This document shows, in pieces, positions 54,379-62,122 of a stretch of DNA of 64,000 nt. The translations under genes were made by a program, and so were the position numbers. The DNA lies in assembly GCF_001904635.1 (NCBI RefSeq), contig NZ_MRCB01000025.1, positions 1-64,000 on the forward strand, in the 5' to 3' direction. The DNA comes from Hydrococcus rivularis NIES-593 (GTDB lineage: Bacteria; Cyanobacteriota; Cyanobacteriia; Cyanobacteriales; Microcystaceae). How positions within the stretch are numbered: the first letter of the stretch is position 1; each line of letters begins with the position of its first letter. The notes below the pieces were generated by a model. It was not told where the DNA came from. It saw only the letters and a program-made list of their open reading frames with translations, and searched no databases.

Positions 54379-57300
54379 GTGAAAAATTGGCAGATAGCAT
54401 TACTTGTTTTGAAGATTGCGATTACAACTGTGTCACTAGCGATCGCGCAGCCTTCTTGGGCGCAAGAAAAACGCTTAGAAAGCGAAAGTCAAATTCTTAG
54501 AGTTAACGACTTAAAAAAGAATTCAACTAGTGCTGCCGATTTATTAGTTCAACAACCTAACAACCGCGCGATAGTACGAGTAAGCGAAGTCAAAATCAAC
54601 CCAACCGATACAGGAGTTGAGATAATTTTAGTCACGACTGAGAGTGAAAACTTACAAATTACAACCAATAGTGAAGGCAATTCATATATTGTAGAGATTC
54701 CTAACGCCCAGATAGACTTGCGATCGGGTCAGCCAATCCGTGCCCAAAAACCCATAGAAGGGATTAGCGAAATAACAATCGCCAATCAAGACTCCAATAA
54801 GATTCGATTAACTGTTACGGGTCAGACAACCGTTCCAAAAGTAGAACTATTTGACTCGGATGAAGGATTAATTTTTAGCTTTACTCCAACTGACTCCTCA
54901 GCACAAACCCCACCTACTCAATCCCCAACAGAAGGGACAATAATCCCAGTTACCGGAGTTCAACTCAATCCCAGCGAGACGGGTTTAGAACTAATCTTAC
55001 AAACTCCACCAGGAAGTGCCGAACTCCTGCAACCAAACAATCTCAGCGAGGGGAATCGTTTTATTACAGAGATTTCTAACGCCCAATTACAGTTACCAAG
55101 CGGTCAACCATTCCGCCAAGAGAAACCAATAGCGGGAATTAGCGAGGTCACGGTGACTAACTTTAATCCCAGTACGATTCGAGTTACCGCCACCGGAGAA
55201 ACAACGATTCCACAAGTAGAATTATTTGACTCGGATGAAGGATTAATTTTTAGCTTTACTCCGACTGACTCGTCGGCACAAACCTCGCCTTCTCAACCCC
55301 CAACAGAAGGAGAAATTGTATTTATCGATCGCGTACAACTCAATCCAACCGAGACGGGATTTGAAGTACTTTTACTGACTCCCACAGGAGTTGCACAACA
55401 GTTGCGCGTGGTTAATGTTTCTGAGGGGAATAACTTTATTGCCGACATTCCCAACGCCCAGTTACAACAACCATTCCGACAAGAAAAACCCGTAGAAGGG
55501 GTTAGCGAGGTAACGGCAACCAATCAAAATGAAAATACCGTTCGCCTGACAGTAACCGGAGAAGAAAAACAGCCGATGGTAGAGTTATTTGATTCCGAAG
55601 AAGGGTTAATTTTTAGCGCTCAAACCGACTTAGAAGCTCCCTCAGCCCAAGGAGAAGATGAGATTGAGCTAGTAGTGACAGGCGAACAAGAGACGGGCTA
55701 TAGCGTCCCCGATGCCTCAACTGCTACCAAAACCGACGCACTTATTCGCGACATTCCCCAATCGATTCAAGTCATTCCGCGCCAGGTCATTGAAGACCAA
55801 GGCATTACTCGCATTTCCGATGTCACTCGCAACGTCAGCAGTGTAAGCGTCAGATCTGGATTTGGCGGGTCGAATAATGATTATGTTATTAGAGGATTTG
55901 AAACCTTCGATCGCCTTCGCAATGGTTTCTTTGCACCTGGCGTTGATGTCAATCCCAGTAATATCGAACGGGTAGAAGTACTGAAGGGGCCAGCTTCGGT
56001 TTTATACGGTCAATTTGAACCGGGCGGCATTATAAATTTCATTACCAAACAACCGTTAGAGCGACCATACTATGCAGCAGAATTTGAAATTGGCAATTAC
56101 GACTTTTATAAACCTTCTTTCGATCTTTCCGGCCCCATAACCTCAGATAATAGCTTGCTCTATCGTCTGAATGTTGCTTACGAAAATTCTGGTAGTTTTG
56201 TCGATTTTGTCGATCGCGAAGAGATCCAGGTTTCGCCGACCTTAACTTATAAAATTGGCGATTCTACAGATATTTCGCTATCTTATGAGTTCCTAAAAAG
56301 CGATGGCACTTTCTATGATGGATTGCCCATCGATCCAGTCGCTTTCGATTTGCCGAGAAGCCGATTTTTGGGAGAACCCGACGACTCGTTACAACGAGAG
56401 TCGCACTTGGCTAACCTAACCCTAGAACATCGCTTCAGTGACAACTGGAAACTCCGTAGCGGTTTTTCCTTGCAGTTTTTTAACACAAAAATATCTGCAT
56501 TCCGAAACGAGTTCGATGGAGTAAGTCCCGACGGTCGAACCCTGCTCCGATACTTTCAAGATAGCGATCAAAGAAACGATGCTTATTCCCTACAAAACGA
56601 TGTTATCGGCAAATTTAAAACAGGCCCCATCGAGCATGAGTTACTAGTCGGTTTTGAGTATCAGCGATATACCTCTGACGACTACACGCTGTATGCTTTT
56701 ACCGAACCCATTGACATCTTCGATCCCAACTATGGCGCGCCAGTTCCCACGTCTTTCGATTACGGCCCCTTTCGCAATATACTCAGGCGCGAGACGGTAG
56801 GATTTTACATTCAAAATCTCATCTCATTTTTGCCTAATCTGAAGTTGTTAATTGGTGGAAGATACGATTTTATAGACGCACAAACTGTCAATCAAAATTT
56901 CGATCTCGACGGACGAACGCTACTAGGCGAAGAGACAAAAGAGTCTTTTTATGATGAAGCTTTCTCGCCACGGATTGGACTCGTCTATCAACCCATCGAA
57001 CCGATTTCACTCTACGCCAGTTATAGCCGTTCTTTTGTTCCCAGTAATACCTTTGACAGAGAAGGAGATCTCATTGAACCGACGCGAGGGACGCAATACG
57101 AAATCGGCATCAAAACCGAATTTTTAGATGGAAAACTGGCAGCAACTTTAGCCGCTTATAAGATTACTAAAACCAATGTTCTCACTCTAGATCCAGACGG
57201 ATCGGGTTTCTTGATTCCCGTAGGAGAAGTGGAAAGCGAAGGGATCGAGTTAGATGTAGCTGGGGAACCGCTACCAGGTTGGCGAATTATTGCATCTCTG

Positions 57301-57660
57301 TTTTTCAACGATACTACTGTCACCGAAGGAGACGAATTTAGTCCAGAAGGAGATACCTTAGTCAATGCACCTGGAGAGGGGGCTAGCTTGTGGACGACTT
57401 ATGAAATACAAGAGGGCGATTTACAAGGATTGGGTTTTGGCATTGGGTTGTTTTATCTAGGAGATAGAGAGGCGCGATTGCCCAATACTTTTGTGCTTCC
57501 TTCCTATGTTCGTACCGATGCGGCGATTTTTTATAGGCGCGAAAACTGGAGAGTGGGGCTGAATTTTAGGAATTTGTTCGACAAAACTTATTACGAAGGT
57601 AGCGGCATCAGACCGGGCGATCCCTTTACGGTTTTGGGCACGATTTCAGTACAGTTTTGA
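54379..57660 (+). CDS. TonB-dependent siderophore receptor with three AMIN domains
   Basis: This 1093-residue outer-membrane receptor starts at a GTG after GAGG. The signal peptide ends in PSWA-QEK. Three tandem AMIN domains follow at about 62-172, 188-298 and 312-417, each ending in a VELFDS-EGLIFS block. Then come a TonB-box-like EIELVVTGEQE, the plug (about 453-560, with IERVEVLKGPASVLYGQFEPGG) and a barrel ending in the terminal Phe of GTISVQF. It imports the ferric siderophore. AMIN domains bind periplasmic polymer such as peptidoglycan and are known in cyanobacterial receptors. Repeats 1 and 2 share a 375-bp spacing and very similar DNA, so they are recent internal duplications. Confidence 0.95.
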   Translation: MKNWQIALLVLKIAITTVSLAIAQPSWAQEKRLESESQILRVNDLKKNSTSAADLLVQQPNNRAIVRVSEVKINPTDTGVEIILVTTESENLQITTNSEGNSYIVEIPNAQIDLRSGQPIRAQKPIEGISEITIANQDSNKIRLTVTGQTTVPKVELFDSDEGLIFSFTPTDSSAQTPPTQSPTEGTIIPVTGVQLNPSETGLELILQTPPGSAELLQPNNLSEGNRFITEISNAQLQLPSGQPFRQEKPIAGISEVTVTNFNPSTIRVTATGETTIPQVELFDSDEGLIFSFTPTDSSAQTSPSQPPTEGEIVFIDRVQLNPTETGFEVLLLTPTGVAQQLRVVNVSEGNNFIADIPNAQLQQPFRQEKPVEGVSEVTATNQNENTVRLTVTGEEKQPMVELFDSEEGLIFSAQTDLEAPSAQGEDEIELVVTGEQETGYSVPDASTATKTDALIRDIPQSIQVIPRQVIEDQGITRISDVTRNVSSVSVRSGFGGSNNDYVIRGFETFDRLRNGFFAPGVDVNPSNIERVEVLKGPASVLYGQFEPGGIINFITKQPLERPYYAAEFEIGNYDFYKPSFDLSGPITSDNSLLYRLNVAYENSGSFVDFVDREEIQVSPTLTYKIGDSTDISLSYEFLKSDGTFYDGLPIDPVAFDLPRSRFLGEPDDSLQRESHLANLTLEHRFSDNWKLRSGFSLQFFNTKISAFRNEFDGVSPDGRTLLRYFQDSDQRNDAYSLQNDVIGKFKTGPIEHELLVGFEYQRYTSDDYTLYAFTEPIDIFDPNYGAPVPTSFDYGPFRNILRRETVGFYIQNLISFLPNLKLLIGGRYDFIDAQTVNQNFDLDGRTLLGEETKESFYDEAFSPRIGLVYQPIEPISLYASYSRSFVPSNTFDREGDLIEPTRGTQYEIGIKTEFLDGKLAATLAAYKITKTNVLTLDPDGSGFLIPVGEVESEGIELDVAGEPLPGWRIIASLFFNDTTVTEGDEFSPEGDTLVNAPGEGASLWTTYEIQEGDLQGLGFGIGLFYLGDREARLPNTFVLPSYVRTDAAIFYRRENWRVGLNFRNLFDKTYYEGSGIRPGDPFTVLGTISVQF

Positions 57661-57672
57661 TACATCTAGTCT

Positions 57673-58977
57673 TTGTTCTTGGTTCACAGAAAACCACTTT
57701 ACTATTTTGGTTTAGTTAGCGCGATGGGATTGTTACTGAGTCAGCCAGCTTTTGCTAATTCCTCCTCAGATTTAACAACCATGAGTATCGGTACTAGCGA
57801 TCGCACTTGGCAGCAATTTTTTAACAAATCCGTTCGCGTTGATAACACCAAAACCATTATCCTCAATTCAAATCAGACTAAACAAGACGATGGAACTTGG
57901 AGTTTTTATAATTCCTTTCGTGCTGCCTATCTGTCTTGGGATGAGGTAGAAACCTTGCAAGATAACTGGAATCGTACCAGAGAACAAATTCGCTCTTTTA
58001 GCGACGATTATTCTCTCGATGAATTTTACGTTTTGTATGTCGATTGGACGGAACAACAAACAAATTTAGGGCTGGAATTGATTAAAAGTCCGATGGCATT
58101 GTCTGGGACGGGTACTAATACTAATACTTCTCACGATCGCCTTTCACTTCCTCTTCCCTTTGTAGCTGCCGATTTTCATAGCCAAAAAAACGCGATCGCG
58201 CTTTACTTTGAACAACAGATAACACTCAGCGATCGACTTAACCTTTCTGTAGAAGCAGAATTATCGCCCCTTATTGAGGATTTAACACCAACGCCCGCTC
58301 TACCTACTATCGAACTGCGCGATAACGACGAATTTAGCTTGGAGATGGAAATTGCCTATCAATTAAGCGATTCGGTTTCTCTGTATGGAAGCTTTACTCG
58401 TTCTTGGTTTCCCTTTGACGAAGAAAATTTTAGAGGCGAACCCTTTCAACCAGAAATTGATGACGATCTCGAAGTTGGAATCGAGACAAAACTATTTGGG
58501 GAAAATCTCACCGCTACTCTAGCTTATTATCGAACAATTGCCCAAAACGTCGCGATCGCCGATGCCGATTATCCCGACTTTAACAGACAAATAGAAGAAC
58601 AAACAACTCAAGGAATCGATCTGAGTTTAATTGGTGCGATCGCGCCAGGTTGGAATCTAATGATTTACTATACTTCTGTCGATGCTCGTATTAGCCGAGA
58701 TAGCAAGTTACTTACAGGAACTACTCTCGGCGATGTCGCTAAATACAGTAGCGGTTTTTGGAGTACTTATGAAATGGAGAGTGGATTGGGTTTTGGTGGC
58801 GGAGTCTCGTTAGTCGGCGAGACTGCTGAGGTGCCAGCTTATGCGCGAACCGATCTCGTCTTTTTTTATCACCATCTCGATTGCAAAGTAGCACTCAATA
58901 TTGAAAATCTTTTTGATGTCGTTGACATAGATGGAACCCCTTTGACGATAGTCGGAACCATTCTAGTGAAGTTTTAA
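57673..58977 (+). CDS. Small plug-less TonB-receptor-like barrel protein
   Basis: This 434-residue protein has a signal peptide ending LSQPAFA-NSS. Residues from about 200 resemble the last barrel strands of TonB-dependent receptors (LEVGIETKLFGENLTATLAYYR, YARTDLVFFYHH...NIENLFD, final IVGTILVKF with terminal Phe). No TonB box or plug is seen. A TTG start 12 bp after the receptor stop gives a full signal peptide; the ATG at 57724 would leave too short a leader. It may be an old shortened receptor or a separate helper barrel. Its last strands are similar to those of the receptor upstream, and the two are probably cotranscribed. Confidence 0.75.
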   Translation: MFLVHRKPLYYFGLVSAMGLLLSQPAFANSSSDLTTMSIGTSDRTWQQFFNKSVRVDNTKTIILNSNQTKQDDGTWSFYNSFRAAYLSWDEVETLQDNWNRTREQIRSFSDDYSLDEFYVLYVDWTEQQTNLGLELIKSPMALSGTGTNTNTSHDRLSLPLPFVAADFHSQKNAIALYFEQQITLSDRLNLSVEAELSPLIEDLTPTPALPTIELRDNDEFSLEMEIAYQLSDSVSLYGSFTRSWFPFDEENFRGEPFQPEIDDDLEVGIETKLFGENLTATLAYYRTIAQNVAIADADYPDFNRQIEEQTTQGIDLSLIGAIAPGWNLMIYYTSVDARISRDSKLLTGTTLGDVAKYSSGFWSTYEMESGLGFGGGVSLVGETAEVPAYARTDLVFFYHHLDCKVALNIENLFDVVDIDGTPLTIVGTILVKF

Positions 58978-59092
58978 TTGATAAAATTATGCTATAAATC
59001 TCCGAGCTTAAGAAACAAAAACTCAGTCTGACTTAAACAGGGCAGATTATTTGCCTACTTGACTGTGGCAAGTGACTATTTTATTCTTAAAG

Positions 59093-59111
59093 CTTAATGA
59101 TAATTAGTTTC
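59093..59111. promoter_or_regulatory. Candidate Fur box before the permease operon
   Basis: CTTAATGATAATTAGTTTC matches the 19-bp Fur consensus GATAATGATAATCATTATC at 14 positions by eye. It lies 57 bp before the first permease start in a 191-bp gap with no gene. Iron-dependent repression of the transporter operon is the likely meaning. Confidence 0.5.
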
Positions 59112-59168
59112 AAAATATTAGGCAACGACGCTATTAGTTTTTAGGTTGAGGAAAAAATCGGGAAAATC

Positions 59169-60200
59169 GTGAAAAAATCGGTTTCTGTTGTAGCCAGCAA
59201 GTTGTTTAGACCGAGATCGTCTCCGCTTATCGGTTTAGCCTTGGGATGCCTAGTCCTGCTACTGTGTTTGGCGGTCAGTATTTCGTTTGGTGCGGCAGAG
59301 ATTTCTTTGAGTAAAATTTTTGCTGCATTAACGTTTTTTGATGGGTCGGCAGATAATTTAATTATTCGTACTGTCAGAGTGCCGCGATCGCTCATAATAG
59401 TTTTTGTCGGCGCAGCGCTTGCGGTTGCTGGCGCGTTGATGCAAGGACTAACTCGCAATCCTTTAGCCGATCCCGGTATTTTGGGGATTGAGTCTGGTGC
59501 TGCTTTGGCAGTGGTTGTAGCAGTTTTTTTCTACGGCAATTTTTCTGCAAATGCTTACGTTGGATATGCCTTAGTTGGTGCTAGTGCAACTGCGGTACTG
59601 GTTTATTTATTCGGTTCCCTCGGTCGCAGCGGATTGACTCCTCTCAATCTAACGTTAGCAGGCGCTGCCGTGACGACTCTTCTTTCCTCGCTAACTACTG
59701 GACTGTTGATTGTCAATCAAAGAACCTTGGAAAGCACTCGTTTTTGGTTAGCTGGATCGGTTGCTGGCAGGGATTTTAGCTTATTTATACAAGTACTGCC
59801 TTACCTAATTGTCGGCTTCGTCATGGCATTTTTGATAAGCGGACAGATCTCGCTCCTTAATTTAGGAGAAGATGTTGCCAGAGGGTTAGGTCAACAAACG
59901 GCATGGGTAAAAGCGATCGCAGCGATTAGTGTCGTGTTGTTAGCAGGTAGCTCGGTTGCGATCGCGGGTTCGGTCGGGTTTATCGGTTTAGTCGTCCCTC
60001 ACGTTGCTCGTTTTAGCGTTGGCGTAGATTATCGTTGGATTTTACCTTATGCTGCCATTGGAGGCGCAATTTTATTGCTAATAGCCGATATTTTTGCGCG
60101 TTTGTTAGTAGCACCAGAAGAACTGCCTTTGAGCGTCATGACAGCTATGGTAGGCGCTCCTTTATTTGTTTACCTCGCGCGATCGCAGGTGAAAGAATGA
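59169..60200 (+). CDS. FecCD-family iron-siderophore ABC permease, first subunit
   Basis: This 343-residue inner-membrane protein has the FecCD pattern: VRVPRSLIIVFVGAALAVAGALMQGLTRNPLADPGILGIESGAAL, WLAGSVAGRDF, and a late GLVVPHVARFSVG block. About nine to ten membrane segments are expected. It starts at a GTG and overlaps the second permease by ATGA. With that permease and the ATPase it forms the importer fed by the binding lipoprotein at 1995-2981. Confidence 0.95.
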   Translation: MKKSVSVVASKLFRPRSSPLIGLALGCLVLLLCLAVSISFGAAEISLSKIFAALTFFDGSADNLIIRTVRVPRSLIIVFVGAALAVAGALMQGLTRNPLADPGILGIESGAALAVVVAVFFYGNFSANAYVGYALVGASATAVLVYLFGSLGRSGLTPLNLTLAGAAVTTLLSSLTTGLLIVNQRTLESTRFWLAGSVAGRDFSLFIQVLPYLIVGFVMAFLISGQISLLNLGEDVARGLGQQTAWVKAIAAISVVLLAGSSVAIAGSVGFIGLVVPHVARFSVGVDYRWILPYAAIGGAILLLIADIFARLLVAPEELPLSVMTAMVGAPLFVYLARSQVKE

Positions 60201-61228
60201 ACAAAAGTTTATTCGGGAGCGGTTTTTCTTGGCATCTGGATCGACGAGTCCTGAAAGTCCTATCGATTCTTGCATTCATGACGATTTCTCTAATGGCGAT
60301 CTCCATCCTCAAAGGAGAATATACAATTTCTCCTCTAGAGGCGTTCAAAACTGCTCTGAGTTTGGATAGAAGCAACCCAGATTATACATTCATTATCAAT
60401 ACCCTGCGCTTGCCTAGAACAGTAGTCGCCTATTTAGTAGGAGTAGGACTAGCTATCTCTGGAACAATTCTGCAAGGACTGACGCGGAATTCTTTAGCCG
60501 ATCCCAGTATCGTTGGTATCGATGCGGGAGCGAGTTTAGCTGCCGTTACTTTTATCGTAATTTTTCCTTCAGCGCCTTTATTTGCTCTTCCGCTATCCGC
60601 TTTTGTGGGTGCTTTGAGTGTTGCTCTGGTTATTTACCTATTCGCGTGGAGTCAAGGAAGTTCGCCACTGCGTTTTATTTTAATTGGAATTGGTCTAGGG
60701 GCGATCGCAGGTGCTTTAACATCCTTAATGCTGACCTTTGGAGCCATTCATGATGTTACTCAAGCTTTAATTTGGCTGACAGGAAGCGTTTCCGGTCGCA
60801 GTTGGGAGTATGTTTGGTTGTTAGTGCTTTGGTTAATCGTCTTAGTTCCCTTATCGTTAGGACTGGCTGTAGAACTAGACGCGCTCAACTTAGGAGACGA
60901 TATCGCTAGAGGATTGGGGAGTCGGGTTGAGCGGCAGCGCGGCTTACTTTTACTTGTCAGCGTTGCTCTAGCTGCCGTTTCGGTCGCCGTTGCAGGCACT
61001 GTAAGCTTTGTTGGTTTAATTGCTCCGCATTTGGGTCGTCAGCTAGTCGGGCCGCTTCATCAAGGATTGATTCCGACAACAGCCGCGATCGGTGGATTAA
61101 TCGTTGTTAGCGCCGATTTGTTAGGAAGGACGCTGTTTGCGCCCATCGAACTTCCCTGCGGCTCGATCGCAGCAATCGTAGGCGCTCCTTATTTCCTCTA
61201 CCTATTAATCCAAAATCGCAAGCGATGA
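60197..61228 (+). CDS. FecCD-family iron-siderophore ABC permease, second subunit
   Basis: This 343-residue protein starts at the ATG at 60197, overlapping the previous stop (ATGA). A longer in-frame start inside the first permease would add a non-homologous basic leader and is not likely. Family motifs are [56 protein letters not shown] and [12 protein letters not shown]. It pairs with the first permease as a heterodimeric channel. The stop overlaps the ATPase start. Confidence 0.95.
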   Translation: MNKSLFGSGFSWHLDRRVLKVLSILAFMTISLMAISILKGEYTISPLEAFKTALSLDRSNPDYTFIINTLRLPRTVVAYLVGVGLAISGTILQGLTRNSLADPSIVGIDAGASLAAVTFIVIFPSAPLFALPLSAFVGALSVALVIYLFAWSQGSSPLRFILIGIGLGAIAGALTSLMLTFGAIHDVTQALIWLTGSVSGRSWEYVWLLVLWLIVLVPLSLGLAVELDALNLGDDIARGLGSRVERQRGLLLLVSVALAAVSVAVAGTVSFVGLIAPHLGRQLVGPLHQGLIPTTAAIGGLIVVSADLLGRTLFAPIELPCGSIAAIVGAPYFLYLLIQNRKR

Positions 61229-62037
61229 ACCGATTGTCAACGCAAAAACTTACCCTTGCTTATGAAGGAACTCCTATTATTCGTCACCTTGACTTAGTTA
61301 TACCAGACGGACAAATTACTGCCTTAATCGGCCCTAATGGCTGTGGGAAATCGACTTTGCTTAGGGGTTTGGCTCGGTTGTTGAAGCCGAGTGTCGGTCA
61401 GGTCTATCTCGATGGGACATCTATTTTCAAGTTGCCTTCAAAACAAGTAGCGCAGCAGCTTGGCATTTTATCTCAAGGTTCAGTCGCACCAGAAGGGTTT
61501 ACAGTCCGTACCTTGGTCGCACAGGGGCGCTATCCTTACCAAAACTGGTTGCAGCAATGGTCAACCGAAGACGATCGCTTAGTTGAGTCGGCGCTAGCCA
61601 TTACGGGTATGACTGAGTTGGCAGAGCGATCGCTAGATACCTTGTCTGGCGGACAGCGACAGCGAGCGTGGATTGCGATGGCACTAGCACAAAATACAGA
61701 GATTCTTTTGTTAGACGAACCGACGACCTATTTAGATTTAGCACACCAGATCGAAATTTTAAATCTTCTCTACGAGTTGAATCGAGAGGGAGGAAGGACG
61801 ATTGTCATGGTGTTGCACGAGTTAAACCAAGCCTGTCGCTATGCCGATTACTTAGTGGCGATACGAGAAGGGAGGATATTTGCTCATGGGCATCCTACCC
61901 AGGTCATGACCGAAGCAATGGTACGCGAGGTGTTTGGGCTAGATTGTTGTATCGTGCCCGATCCGGTTACAGGTACGCCGATGTGCGTGCCTTCTTGGGG
62001 CAAGTTATGTAAACGCTCAGGGGTTATAAGTCTCTAA
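61225..62037 (+). CDS. FecE-like iron-siderophore ABC ATPase
   Basis: This 270-residue ATPase has Walker [10 protein letters not shown] (from residue 36), the signature LSGGQRQR (from about 140), Walker B ILLLDEP (160-166) and the D-loop TTYLDLAHQ, all typical of ferric siderophore/cobalamin importers. It powers the FecCD pair upstream, with which it overlaps by ATGA, and closes that three-gene operon. The next gene starts 85 bp downstream. Confidence 0.96.
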   Translation: MNRLSTQKLTLAYEGTPIIRHLDLVIPDGQITALIGPNGCGKSTLLRGLARLLKPSVGQVYLDGTSIFKLPSKQVAQQLGILSQGSVAPEGFTVRTLVAQGRYPYQNWLQQWSTEDDRLVESALAITGMTELAERSLDTLSGGQRQRAWIAMALAQNTEILLLDEPTTYLDLAHQIEILNLLYELNREGGRTIVMVLHELNQACRYADYLVAIREGRIFAHGHPTQVMTEAMVREVFGLDCCIVPDPVTGTPMCVPSWGKLCKRSGVISL

Positions 62038-62122
62038 GTTAAAACCAAAAGCATTATTTTATCGCTGCAAGCTGACGGTTTCTCTCGTTCTGAAAAAGTT
62101 GAATTTTTTAGTTGGCGATCGC

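Noticed and set aside
60035-60196. In-frame upstream extension of the second FecCD permease
   Set aside because: It lies inside the first permease gene, codes a Cys/Arg-rich leader unlike the family, and the ATG at 60197 overlaps the previous stop in the usual way.
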